Shown here: piece after piece, positions 7,864 through 16,432 of the stretch
Numbering within the stretch: position 1 is the stretch's first letter
Layout: the number at the start of each line of letters is the position of its first letter
NCBI GenBank assembly: GCA_045541875.1
Contig: JAZQJX010000086.1
Span: 1 to 32,532, forward strand
Length of the DNA: 32,532 nt
Direction: 5' to 3'
Source of the DNA: RGIG1828 sp045541875
GTDB taxonomy: Bacteria > Bacillota > Clostridia > UMGS1810
Translations under genes and position numbers: made by a program
Notes under the pieces: model-generated
What the model was told of the DNA's origin: nothing
The model's database searches: none
Seen by the model: only the letters and a program-made list of their open reading frames with translations

Positions 7864-8616
7864 ATGCTAAAATTGTTTAAAAGGAAAAATAAAGACATAT
7901 TTGACAGGCTTGACACCAATAATCTTCCCAAACACATAGGTATAATTATGGATGGTAACGGAAGATGGGCGAAAAAAAGAGGACTCCCAAGGAGTGCCGG
8001 TCACAGAATGGGAGCAAAGGTTCTTGAACAAATCACCCGTGATGCAGGTCATCTTGGCATTAAGTTTCTCACAGTATATGCGTTTTCGACCGAAAATTGG
8101 GTTCGCCCTAAAGATGAAGTTGATGCACTTATGAAACTTATGACAGAATATCTTGATGATTATCGCCGTCTTATAGGTGATGACGATATCCGCATAAGGA
8201 TAATCGGGTCAAAAGAAGGTCTTTCAGAGGAAATTCTTCAAAAGATAGATGTTGTGGAAAATGCCACAAAAGATAACCGTGCAATAACCCTGAACATTGC
8301 TCTTAATTACGGAGGCAGAGATGAAATTGTCCAAAGCGTCAGAAAAATAGGGCATATGATAAAATCCGGCGATGTCGATCCTGACTTGATTGATGAAAAA
8401 CTTATATCGGAAAATCTATATACCAATTATATGCCAGACCCTGATTTCATCATTCGTCCAAGCGGTGAAATGCGTCTTAGTAATTTCCTTTTATGGCAAA
8501 GTGCATATAGTGAATTTTGGTATTCAGACATAAACTGGCCTGATTTTACCAGAGATGATTTAATAAGGTCTATAGTTGATTTTCAAAATAGAAACAGACG
8601 TTTTGGAGGTGTCTGA
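7864..8616 (+). CDS. uppS: Undecaprenyl diphosphate synthase
   Basis: This cis-prenyltransferase adds isopentenyl units to farnesyl diphosphate to make the C55 carrier lipid for peptidoglycan. Visible are HIGIIMDGNGRWAKKRG with catalytic Asp30, the GH-R-MG segment, AFSTENW-RP, and the RPSGEMRLSNFLLWQSAYSE signature near the C-terminus; family members usually have RTSGE-x-RLSNF. Length is 250 residues. It lies within the operon, 4 bases after frr and 6 before cdsA, linking cell-wall carrier synthesis to the dxr step that makes its precursors. Confidence 0.97.
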   Translation: MLKLFKRKNKDIFDRLDTNNLPKHIGIIMDGNGRWAKKRGLPRSAGHRMGAKVLEQITRDAGHLGIKFLTVYAFSTENWVRPKDEVDALMKLMTEYLDDYRRLIGDDDIRIRIIGSKEGLSEEILQKIDVVENATKDNRAITLNIALNYGGRDEIVQSVRKIGHMIKSGDVDPDLIDEKLISENLYTNYMPDPDFIIRPSGEMRLSNFLLWQSAYSEFWYSDINWPDFTRDDLIRSIVDFQNRNRRFGGV

Positions 8617-8622
8617 TTACAA

Positions 8623-9444
8623 ATGCTTAAACAAAGAGTTATTTTCGGGTTTCTCGGTGCAGTTTTTGCCATTATGGTATTAACACTTTGTCCTGCGTAT
8701 ATAATAGGAATATGCATCGGAATAATAGAACTTATCGCATTATATGAGTTTTTCTCGGTTACAGGATTGAAAGAAAAAAAGACACCGGCTGTGTGGACAG
8801 GAGTTCTGTTTTCCGTTGTATCAACAATTTTCGTGATTTTAAAATCAGAAAAGTCGTCAGATTTCATATATCCGTCAATTTTAGTCTTTACATTTATACT
8901 TATGCTTTTGATGGTGTTTTTTCACAGCAGATGTAAATTTTCTGATTGTGCAACAGTGTTTTTAGGAACGATATATATAACCTTGTTCTTTTTGCATATT
9001 CAAATGATACGACAGTTGGATCATGGCAAAATTCTTGTATGGATTCTTTTTATTTCAGCATGGGCTACAGATACTTTTGCCTACTTTTCAGGTCTGACTC
9101 TCGGGAAACACAAACTTTGTCCGACAATCAGTCCCAAAAAAACCATAGAAGGTTCAGTCGGCGGTACAATCGGATGTATCATATGTGTTGAACTTTATGC
9201 GTGGATAATATCATCTGTGAATAATATTGGTTTTAGTTGGATAAATGCAGGGCTCTGTGCTCTTGTTGCATCTATTATATCTCAGATAGGCGATCTTGCG
9301 GCAAGTTGTATCAAGCGTGAACACGGAGCGAAGGATTATGGTAATCTGATACCGGGACATGGTGGGATTATGGATAGATTTGATTCCGTTCTCTTTATTG
9401 CTCCTGTTGTATATTATCTTATTAAATATCTTCCTATCTTTTAA
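8623..9444 (+). CDS. cdsA: Phosphatidate cytidylyltransferase (CDP-DAG synthase)
   Basis: CdsA makes CDP-diacylglycerol from phosphatidic acid and CTP at the membrane. The 273-residue protein is rich in hydrophobic segments (about seven or eight) and carries the diagnostic C-terminal signature S-x8-KR-x4-KD-x5-PGHGG-x2-DR-x-D, seen as SCIKREHGAKDYGNLIPGHG followed by GIMDRFDS. A preceding GLTLGKHKLCPTISPKKTIEGS segment is also typical. The Shine-Dalgarno GGAGGT (8605-8610) lies inside the end of uppS. Confidence 0.96.
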   Translation: MLKQRVIFGFLGAVFAIMVLTLCPAYIIGICIGIIELIALYEFFSVTGLKEKKTPAVWTGVLFSVVSTIFVILKSEKSSDFIYPSILVFTFILMLLMVFFHSRCKFSDCATVFLGTIYITLFFLHIQMIRQLDHGKILVWILFISAWATDTFAYFSGLTLGKHKLCPTISPKKTIEGSVGGTIGCIICVELYAWIISSVNNIGFSWINAGLCALVASIISQIGDLAASCIKREHGAKDYGNLIPGHGGIMDRFDSVLFIAPVVYYLIKYLPIF

Positions 9445-9463
9445 TTAAAAGGTGATACTTCCG

Positions 9464-10603
9464 ATGAAAAACATATCAATTCTGGGCTCTACGGGTTCAA
9501 TAGGTACTCAGGCGTTAGAAGTTGCTGATATTTGCGGTGACGTTTGTATCAAGGGGCTTTCTGCCAATTCTAACGTTGAACTTCTTGAAAAACAGATAAG
9601 AAAATGCAGACCTGAAAAGGCTTGTATTATGAATGAAAAATTATATACTGAATTAAAAAACAGAGTCTCGGATACATCAACAAAAATAGTGTCGGGGATA
9701 GAAGGACTTTGTGAAATTGCATGTATTAATAGTACAGAAAGTGTTCTGACATCTGTTGTTGGAAATATTGGTTTATTGCCAACGGTTGAAGCCATAAATG
9801 CAGGAAAAAATATTCTTCTTGCAAATAAGGAAACTCTCGTTACGGCAGGAAGTATAATTATGCCCATGGCAAAAGAGAAAAACGTAAAAATTTTGCCTGT
9901 AGACAGTGAACATAGTGCAATATTCCAGTGCATTCAGGGTGCAGGAGATAATAAAATATCAAAAATTCTTCTGACAGCATCCGGTGGACCATTTTTTGGA
10001 ATGAACAAAGAAGAACTCAAAACAAAAAAAGCATCTGATGCTCTTAAACATCCAAATTGGACAATGGGCGCCAAAATAACAATAGACAGTTCAACTCTTA
10101 TGAATAAGGGACTGGAAGTTATTGAGGCGTGCTGGCTTTTTGATGTGTCTTATGAAGAAATTGAGGTATATGTTCACCGTCAGAGCATTGTTCATTCGAT
10201 GGTTGAGTTTGAAGATAATTCGGTTATTGCTCAACTTGGAATTCCTGATATGAAACTTCCGATAGTTTATGCAATAAACTATCCCGAGCGAACAACTCCG
10301 GTCAGTGAAAAACTTAACCTTTTTGAAGTCGGGACATTAACATTTGAAAAAGCAGATCTGGAAACATTTGAATGTCTTTCTCTTGCCTACAGGGCAATCA
10401 GAGAAGGTGGTACTATGCCTGCTGTTATGAATGCTGCAAATGAAATTGCTGTTGAAAAGTTTCTTTTGGATAAAATTGGATTTCTTGATATTCCTGAAAT
10501 CATAAAACAGACAATGAACGCACATACACTTGTTTCGGACATTTCCATTTCAGACATTCAAAATGCTGACAGTTGGGCAAGGGAGTACAGCAAGACTTTA
10601 TAA
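9464..10603 (+). CDS. dxr: 1-deoxy-D-xylulose-5-phosphate reductoisomerase
   Basis: Dxr catalyses the NADPH-dependent second step of the MEP isoprenoid pathway and is the fosmidomycin target. Features include the nucleotide-binding GSTGSIG (residues 8-14), LANKE, the metal-site region PVDSEHSAIFQ, ASGGPF, HPNWTMGAKITIDSST with LMNKGLEVIEA, and YVHRQSIVHSMVEF. At 379 residues it is full length. ATG 9464 is preferred over an in-frame GTG at 9452, because the Shine-Dalgarno AAAGGTGA overlaps that GTG and lies 9 nt before the ATG. The enzyme feeds isoprenoid units to UppS two genes upstream. Confidence 0.97.
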   Translation: MKNISILGSTGSIGTQALEVADICGDVCIKGLSANSNVELLEKQIRKCRPEKACIMNEKLYTELKNRVSDTSTKIVSGIEGLCEIACINSTESVLTSVVGNIGLLPTVEAINAGKNILLANKETLVTAGSIIMPMAKEKNVKILPVDSEHSAIFQCIQGAGDNKISKILLTASGGPFFGMNKEELKTKKASDALKHPNWTMGAKITIDSSTLMNKGLEVIEACWLFDVSYEEIEVYVHRQSIVHSMVEFEDNSVIAQLGIPDMKLPIVYAINYPERTTPVSEKLNLFEVGTLTFEKADLETFECLSLAYRAIREGGTMPAVMNAANEIAVEKFLLDKIGFLDIPEIIKQTMNAHTLVSDISISDIQNADSWAREYSKTL

Positions 10604-10626
10604 TATCAATTTTGAGGTGATAAATT

Positions 10627-11646
10627 TTGTTGACTGTATTATGGGCAGTAGCAATATTTTGCATAATAATTTTCATACATGAATTTGGACATTTTATAAC
10701 TGCAAAACTGTCCGGTATGACAGTACACGAGTTTTCAATCGGAATGGGGCCAAAAATTTTTGGCATAAACGGGAAGAAAACAAAGTATTCACTGAGAATT
10801 CTCCCTCTTGGAGGATATGTGAAACTAGAGGGCGAAGATGGTGAATCAGATGATTCCAATGCTTTTTGCAACAAATCATGGGTCAGCCGTTTTCTGGTTT
10901 TGTTTTCCGGTGCACTTATGAATATAATTCTTGGATTTCTTGTATTTGCAATAGTATATTCATCAGGTGTCAGCGTCGCCTCGAATACGATTGCAAGAGT
11001 TATTGAAGAATCCCCCCTTGACAATGCAGGTCTTATGGCAGGCGACAAAATAGTAAGACTTGAAGGTGAGAAGTATTCCACTTCTGTGCACACTTTCAAT
11101 GATATAAATCTTTATGTTTCAGTAAATGGTGAAACTTTAACAAAAATTACTTTTGAAAGAGACGGAAAAGAATATACTAAAAGCCTTACACCATTTTTTG
11201 ATGAAAAAGAAAACAGAGTTATTTTAGGAATGAACCCAGCACCGGCAAAAAAAGGGTTGGCAGGTGTTTTGTATCTTGCTTTCTGGGAATGTATTTTTGT
11301 CATTAAGTCTGTTTTTCTTTCTCTTTGGTGGCTAATAACAGGGGTTGTTCCTGCATCTTCCGTGTCAGGCCCTGTTGCAATAATAGGTGAAATAGGAACA
11401 GCAGCAAAATACGGATGGAGAACCGTGGTGAATTTTGCAGGCTTTATATCCGTTAATCTTGGTGTTATGAATCTTTTGCCGATACCTGCACTTGACGGCG
11501 GAAGGATACTGTTTTTAATCATTGAAAAGATTCGTGGTAAAGCTATGAATCCTGAAAAAGAGGGTACAATAAATCTCATTTTCTTTGCTATCCTCATACT
11601 GTTTATGCTGCTTGTAACTTTCAGTGACATAAAAAGAATTTTTTAA
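10627..11646 (+). CDS. rseP: Site-2 zinc metalloprotease (RseP/RasP family)
   Basis: This intramembrane protease cleaves transmembrane substrates such as anti-sigma factors and leftover signal peptides. The HEFGH zinc motif is at residues 18-22 in the first membrane segment, a PDZ domain with the GLMAGDKIVRLEG stretch sits centrally, and the LDGGR motif that supplies the third zinc ligand is near residue 290. It is 339 residues long and has a hydrophobic C-terminus. No ATG is available; TTG codons at 10627 and 10630 are candidate starts, lying 6 and 9 nt after the Shine-Dalgarno GAGGTGA. Order cdsA-dxr-rseP is the classic bacterial arrangement. Confidence 0.95.
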   Translation: MLTVLWAVAIFCIIIFIHEFGHFITAKLSGMTVHEFSIGMGPKIFGINGKKTKYSLRILPLGGYVKLEGEDGESDDSNAFCNKSWVSRFLVLFSGALMNIILGFLVFAIVYSSGVSVASNTIARVIEESPLDNAGLMAGDKIVRLEGEKYSTSVHTFNDINLYVSVNGETLTKITFERDGKEYTKSLTPFFDEKENRVILGMNPAPAKKGLAGVLYLAFWECIFVIKSVFLSLWWLITGVVPASSVSGPVAIIGEIGTAAKYGWRTVVNFAGFISVNLGVMNLLPIPALDGGRILFLIIEKIRGKAMNPEKEGTINLIFFAILILFMLLVTFSDIKRIF

Positions 11647-11693
11647 GCATAGTTGCTTCAATGGATTTGACTAATACAAAGGAGAAATAGATT

Positions 11694-12266
11694 ATGGAAC
11701 TTTTAAAAGACAGAATTTTAAAGGATGGCAAGGTAAGACAGGGAAATGTATTAAAAGTTGACGCTTTTCTCAATCATCAGATGGATATAAAACTTTTTGA
11801 AGAAATAGGAAAAGAGTTTAAACGTCGTTTCTCAGATTGTGATATAACCAAAATTTTGACCATTGAGTCATCCGGCATCGGCATTGCCTGCATTGCTGCT
11901 CAGTCTTTTGGTGTTCCGGTTGTTTTTGCCAAAAAGAATACAACAAAAAATATAGATGGCGCGCTTTATTCTGCGCAGATTGAATCTTTTACACACGGAA
12001 AGACATACAATGTAATTGTATCAAGAGACTATCTTAAACCTGAAGATAATATACTTATTATTGATGATTTTCTTGCAAAAGGAAAAGCCCTTGTAGGACT
12101 TTCTCAGATAGTGAAAAAATCAGGAGCATCTCTTTGTGGTGCCGGCATTGTTATCGAAAAAGGTTTTCAGGAAGGCGGAAAGATTCTTCGCGATGCAGGT
12201 ATGAGAATAGAATCTTTGGCAATAATCAAAGAAATGACAGATGATGGCAAGATTGTTTTTGAATAA
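11694..12266 (+). CDS. xpt: Xanthine phosphoribosyltransferase
   Basis: Xpt converts xanthine and PRPP to XMP for purine salvage. The 190-residue protein matches the family in length and shows the opening MELLKDRILKDGKV, the fixed segment LNHQMD, VFAKK, and the PRPP-binding loop ILIIDDFLAKGKAL. A clear AAAGGAGA site precedes the ATG. It lies 47 bases after rseP and is the last gene before a terminator, so it is probably transcribed with the upstream operon. In many Firmicutes xpt has its own purine riboswitch; the 47-bp gap here is too short to hold one. Confidence 0.95.
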   Translation: MELLKDRILKDGKVRQGNVLKVDAFLNHQMDIKLFEEIGKEFKRRFSDCDITKILTIESSGIGIACIAAQSFGVPVVFAKKNTTKNIDGALYSAQIESFTHGKTYNVIVSRDYLKPEDNILIIDDFLAKGKALVGLSQIVKKSGASLCGAGIVIEKGFQEGGKILRDAGMRIESLAIIKEMTDDGKIVFE

Positions 12267-12319
12267 TTATTAAATGTAGAATATAATTTTTGTTAATAAT
12301 ATAAAATAGTATTATGTAT

Positions 12320-12354
12320 GCAGATTTTGTAAGCATTTCCACTACAAAATCTGC
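12320..12354 (+). terminator. Terminator after xpt
   Basis: A perfect 12-bp stem (GCAGATTTTGTA at 12320-12331 with TACAAAATCTGC at 12343-12354) around an 11-base loop is followed by TTGCTTTTGTG. It lies 53 bases after the xpt stop and closes the pyrH-xpt run. Confidence 0.85.
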
Positions 12355-12422
12355 TTGCTTTTGTGCATCTTATTGCAATTTCTACATAAAGCAAAAAAAT
12401 GCTTTTAATTACATAAAATATC

Positions 12423-12431
12423 TGATATAAT
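12423..12431 (+). promoter_or_regulatory. Extended -10 promoter before the rnjA leader
   Basis: TGATATAAT is an extended -10 (TG-n-TATAAT). The -35 region (TTTTAA at 12403-12408, 17-bp spacing) is weak. A small hairpin AAAGCA/TGCTTT lies at 12388-12405. Transcription would begin near 12438, about 200 nt before the rnjA start. Confidence 0.6.
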
Positions 12432-12437
12432 ATGAAA

Positions 12438-12630
12438 AGTTGGCTTGTTCGGATATTTTAGTGCAGTAAGACTTTAGCATCTGTTGTCTCAAACGAATTA
12501 TTTTTAAAGCCTTTCAATTTATCGGTCTTGAAGGGCTCTGAACAGACATAATAATTGTCTGCAAAACGTAACTAAGGTTTTGGAAATGATATTTCTGATG
12601 CCAAATTTTATATGTACGGAAAACAATATA
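12438..12630 (+). ncRNA. Candidate structured RNA or rnjA leader (6S-like layout?)
   Basis: From the predicted transcription start to the rnjA ribosome-binding site are about 190 nt without a coding sequence. I see nested pairings: an apical 10-bp stem (12508-12517 with 12528-12537, one G-U, 10-nt loop), a 7-bp stem enclosing it (12471-12477 with 12572-12578), a small CAGAC/GTCTG hairpin on the 3' side (12543-12547 with 12557-12561), and an imperfect possible closing pairing of 12445-12458 with the 12600s-12620s. Size and layout (closing stem, open centre, apical stem) recall 6S RNA, but I cannot confirm conserved bases and see no terminator before rnjA. It could equally be a 5' leader controlling RNase J. 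Confidence 0.35.
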
Positions 12631-12644
12631 TGGAGGTATAGTAA

Positions 12645-14306
12645 GTGGTAAAAAAATCAAAATTGAAAATTATTCCGCTGGGCGGTCTCAATGAGATCGG
12701 AAAAAACATGACCGTCTTTTCTTACGGCAACGATATGATTATTGTTGATTGCGGTATGGCTTTTCCGGATGAAGATATGCTTGGGATTGACATTGTAATA
12801 CCGGATTTTTCTTTCGTAGTAAAAAACGCGGATAAAATCAGAGGAGTTGTCTTAACCCATGGTCACGAGGACCATATTGGCGGACTCCCGTATCTTTTAA
12901 AGGAACTTAATGTGCCCATTTACGGCACAAATCTGACAATCGGACTTGTTCAGAACAAACTGAAAGAACATAATCTTCTTTCCACAACTAAGTTGAAGAG
13001 AGTTATGCCCGGAGATACAGTCACTCTCAGTTCGTTTAAGGTTGAGTTTATTCGTTCAAATCATTCCATTCCCGATGCGGTTGCTTTGGCAATTCATACA
13101 CCTGTCGGTGTTGTTTTGCATACCGGAGATTTTAAAATAGACACAACACCCATTCAGGGGGAAATGATAGATCTTGCAAGAATAGGCGAACTTGGAAAAA
13201 AGGGTATACTGGCACTTATGAGTGACAGTACAAATGCTGAACGCTCAGGGTTTACAATGTCTGAAAGAACAGTCGGTTCAACATTGGAAAATGTGTTTAA
13301 ATCAACAAAATCGCGAATAATTGTTGCAACATTTGCTTCAAATGTTCACAGAATTCAGCAAATCATAAATGCTGCAGCCAACAACGGCAGAAAAATTGCA
13401 GTTTCAGGAAGAAGTATGCTGAATCTTCTTGAGGTTGCAACTGAACTTGGATATATGAAAATTCCTGCCAACACGCTCATTGATATTGATGATATTAAAA
13501 AGTATAAGCCCCATCAACTCACAATTATAACAACGGGCAGTCAGGGAGAACCTATGAGTGCTCTGTACAGAATGGCATATGCTGAACACAAAAAAGTTGA
13601 AATCGGTGAAGGAGATCTGGTTGTGATTTCGGCAAATCCGATTCCGGGAAACGAAAAACTTGTGGCAAATGTTATTAATGAACTATATAAAAAAGGTGCT
13701 GATGTATTTAATGATCCTGCAAGCGTACATGTATCAGGACATGCTTGTCAGGAAGAATTAAAGATGATTCTCGGACTCGCAAAACCAAGATATTTCATAC
13801 CTGTTCACGGAGAGTATAAGCATCTCAAAACCCACGCAGATCTTGGTGCTATGATGGGAATCAGAAGAAAAGACATATTTATTATGGAACTCGGAAAAGT
13901 TCTGGAACTTACAAAAGACAGTGCAAAGTGTGCAGAGAATGTTCAGGCAGGTCTTGTTATGGTTGACGGTCTCGGAGTAGGTGATGTTGGTAATATTGTC
14001 CTTCGTGACAGAAAACATCTTGCAGAAGACGGACTCATCGTTATTGTTGTCACAATATCATCAGAAACAGGAAACGTTGTTGCAGGTCCTGATATTATTT
14101 CCAGAGGATTTGTATACGTAAGAGAATCAGAAAGTCTGATGGATGATATCAGGACAATAGCAAGAAAGGCTTTGGATGCAAGCGAAAAGAACCGTGTCAG
14201 AGAATGGACAACACTAAAAAATGCTATGAAATCCAGGGTTTCTGAATATCTTTATCAGGAAACAAAACGAAAACCTATGATTCTTCCTGTAATTATGGAA
14301 GTCTGA
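12645..14306 (+). CDS. rnj: Ribonuclease J
   Basis: RNase J is a metallo-beta-lactamase/beta-CASP endo- and 5'-exonuclease central to RNA turnover in Firmicutes. The metal motif HGHEDHIGG is at residues 72-80, followed by HTGDFKID, MSDSTNAERSGFT, the beta-CASP part and HVSGHACQEEL with IPVHGEYKHL. Length 553 residues matches the family. The start is GTG at 12645, 7 nt after GGAGGT (12632-12637). I cannot tell J1 from J2, since only one copy is in the window. The gene opens a co-directional group ending at 18736. Confidence 0.95.
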   Translation: MVKKSKLKIIPLGGLNEIGKNMTVFSYGNDMIIVDCGMAFPDEDMLGIDIVIPDFSFVVKNADKIRGVVLTHGHEDHIGGLPYLLKELNVPIYGTNLTIGLVQNKLKEHNLLSTTKLKRVMPGDTVTLSSFKVEFIRSNHSIPDAVALAIHTPVGVVLHTGDFKIDTTPIQGEMIDLARIGELGKKGILALMSDSTNAERSGFTMSERTVGSTLENVFKSTKSRIIVATFASNVHRIQQIINAAANNGRKIAVSGRSMLNLLEVATELGYMKIPANTLIDIDDIKKYKPHQLTIITTGSQGEPMSALYRMAYAEHKKVEIGEGDLVVISANPIPGNEKLVANVINELYKKGADVFNDPASVHVSGHACQEELKMILGLAKPRYFIPVHGEYKHLKTHADLGAMMGIRRKDIFIMELGKVLELTKDSAKCAENVQAGLVMVDGLGVGDVGNIVLRDRKHLAEDGLIVIVVTISSETGNVVAGPDIISRGFVYVRESESLMDDIRTIARKALDASEKNRVREWTTLKNAMKSRVSEYLYQETKRKPMILPVIMEV

Positions 14307-14326
14307 TAAGGGTTAGAGGGATACAA

Positions 14327-14902
14327 ATGAAAATCAAAAATACTGCTATGGCAATCATTGGAAGTGCAATACTTGCATTTGGGCTGTATAACATCCATAA
14401 TGTTTCTTCCATTACAGAGGGCGGAGTTCTTGGAGCAAGTCTTCTTTTTGAGAACTGGTTCAGTATAACTCCTGCAATTTCTTCATTTGTTTTGAATCTG
14501 ATATGTTATTGTATCGGGGCAAAAATTTTGGGGAGAGAATTTGTGTTGTACTCTTTGGTTTCAGCAATATTCTTTTCTGTATTTTATGCTTTGTGTGAAT
14601 GGATTGGGCCTGTTTTCCCGGGGATTTCTGATTACAAAATATTATGTGCAATTCTCGGAAGCATTTTTGTCGGAGCAGGTGTTGGAATATGTGTAAGAGT
14701 TCAGGCAGCACCCAGCGGTGATGATGCTTTGGCACTTAGTCTTTCAAAACTTTGCAAAATTAAAATTGAAACAGTATATATCATAAGTGACATTATTGTT
14801 TTACTTCTTTCTCTCACATATATTCCGATTAGCGAAATATGGTATTCTTTCATAACAATTTTTCTTTCCGGAAAAATAATCGGATATATTCAAAGAATGT
14901 AA
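14327..14902 (+). CDS. Short YitT-family membrane protein
   Basis: The 191-residue protein is almost wholly hydrophobic, with about five or six membrane segments. The ITEGGVLGASLLFENWF and PAISSFVLNLICYCIGAKIL stretches match the YitT/DUF161 family. Usual YitT proteins are about 280 residues and carry a cytosolic DUF2179 domain at the C-terminus; this one ends right after the last membrane segment (SGKIIGYIQRM), so it is a single-domain form. The family's function is not established. It lies 20 bases after rnjA and 18 before pepD. Confidence 0.8.
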   Translation: MKIKNTAMAIIGSAILAFGLYNIHNVSSITEGGVLGASLLFENWFSITPAISSFVLNLICYCIGAKILGREFVLYSLVSAIFFSVFYALCEWIGPVFPGISDYKILCAILGSIFVGAGVGICVRVQAAPSGDDALALSLSKLCKIKIETVYIISDIIVLLLSLTYIPISEIWYSFITIFLSGKIIGYIQRM

Positions 14903-14920
14903 TTTAAGGAGAATTTAATA

Positions 14921-16363
14921 ATGAGTGACATATCTTCTCTTAACCCCAAAAGGGTATTTCACTATTTTGAAAAAATATCTCAAATTCCAAGGGGATCAGG
15001 AAATCAGGACGGCATCAGCGAATTTTGCGAGAATTTTGCCAAAGAACATTCTCTTGACTATTACCGTGACAGTGCAAATAATGTGATAATCTATAAAGAG
15101 GCATCTTCGGGATATGAAAATAGTGAACCTGTAATTTTGCAGGGACATCTTGACATGGTTTGCCAAAAAACAACAGATTCTGATATTGATTTTGAAAAAG
15201 ATGCACTAAAACTTTATGTTGATGGAGATTATCTGAGAGCAGAAGGCACAACCCTTGGTGCAGATGACGGTATTGCAGTTGCCATGATATTTGCCATACT
15301 GGAGGATAAAACAATTTCTCATCCGCCGATTGAAGCAGTGTTTACAACTGATGAGGAAATCGGCATGATCGGTGCCATGAAACTTGATTTCTCAAAAATC
15401 AGCGGCAAAAAAATGGTGAATATTGATTCTGAAGAGGAAAACATCCTGACTGTTTCATGTGCAGGCGGAAGTGATTTTAAAATAACAATTCCCTGTGGCA
15501 GACAAGGAGTCCGGGGCAAACTTTTTAAAGTTACCATAAGGGGACTCAAAGGAGGTCACTCAGGAGTAATGATCAATGCAGGAAGAGTCAACGCTGACAT
15601 TCTTGCTGGTAGAATTTTAAATCATATTACAGACAGTTTTGATGTTTCACTTGTGAAAATTAATGGTGGAGACAAAGGTAATGCAATTCCTCTGTTTTGT
15701 GAATTTGAATTTGTGTGCGAAGATTTTGAAAATGTTTATGATAACTTGAAAAAGTATGCTGATTTGGTTACAGAAGAAATTAGTTTAAGAGAGCCTGACG
15801 TTTCCATTGATATTTCAGAGTGTCAGGTGTCTGAATATGAATGTATAGACAAAGAAAGTTTTGAAAAACTGATAACATCCCTGACTGTTTTACCAAACGG
15901 CGTTATGGAAATGAGTTCTTCAATAGAAAATCTTGTGGAGACCTCTCTTAATCTTGGTATACTTGAAACCAAAGAGAATCAGATTACTCTTCACTATACC
16001 CTCAGAAGTAACATTATGAGTGCATTGGAGTTTTTGGAAAAAAGACTTTTTAGGTTCACCAAAAGTTTTGGTCTTACCTCAGAAACCTTCGGACATTATC
16101 CGGCGTGGGAGTATTGCCACAATTCAAAAGTCCAGAAACTTTACAGCGAAATATATCGCCGGCATACCGGAAAAGATATCAAAGTGTGTGCGATTCATGC
16201 AGGACTTGAATGCGGTGTTTTTGCATCAGGCATACAGGATTTTGATTGTATATCAATAGGTCCTGATATTCATTCGATTCATACAACTGAGGAAAAACTG
16301 AGTATTTCTTCGACAAAACGTATATATGAAGTTATTTTGGATTTTCTTGAAAAGTCAAGATAA
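14921..16363 (+). CDS. pepD: Aminoacyl-histidine dipeptidase (PepD, M20 family)
   Basis: PepD hydrolyses dipeptides such as Xaa-His in the cytoplasm with two zinc ions. Visible are the metal motif GHLDMVCQK, TLGADDGIAVAM (bridging Asp), the catalytic TDEEIGMIGA, and AIHAGLECG with the closing SIGPDIHSIHTTEE block near the C-terminus. Length 480 residues is normal. AAGGAGA lies upstream of the ATG. Its place just before an OPT-type peptide transporter fits a path of peptide import then cleavage. Confidence 0.94.
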   Translation: MSDISSLNPKRVFHYFEKISQIPRGSGNQDGISEFCENFAKEHSLDYYRDSANNVIIYKEASSGYENSEPVILQGHLDMVCQKTTDSDIDFEKDALKLYVDGDYLRAEGTTLGADDGIAVAMIFAILEDKTISHPPIEAVFTTDEEIGMIGAMKLDFSKISGKKMVNIDSEEENILTVSCAGGSDFKITIPCGRQGVRGKLFKVTIRGLKGGHSGVMINAGRVNADILAGRILNHITDSFDVSLVKINGGDKGNAIPLFCEFEFVCEDFENVYDNLKKYADLVTEEISLREPDVSIDISECQVSEYECIDKESFEKLITSLTVLPNGVMEMSSSIENLVETSLNLGILETKENQITLHYTLRSNIMSALEFLEKRLFRFTKSFGLTSETFGHYPAWEYCHNSKVQKLYSEIYRRHTGKDIKVCAIHAGLECGVFASGIQDFDCISIGPDIHSIHTTEEKLSISSTKRIYEVILDFLEKSR

Positions 16364-16432
16364 TAAAACAGTATTTATTTTGCCTTAACAGGTAACTATA
16401 AAGATAAAGAATTAATAAGCAAAGGAGAAAAC

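Noticed and set aside
9452..9463. GTG 9452 as the dxr start
   Set aside because: It lies inside the Shine-Dalgarno region; ATG 9464 has proper spacing and gives the normal N-terminus.
12438..12644. T-box or known riboswitch before rnjA
   Set aside because: No TGGNACCGCG-like T-box motif and no recognised riboswitch core; kept only as an unassigned structured RNA.
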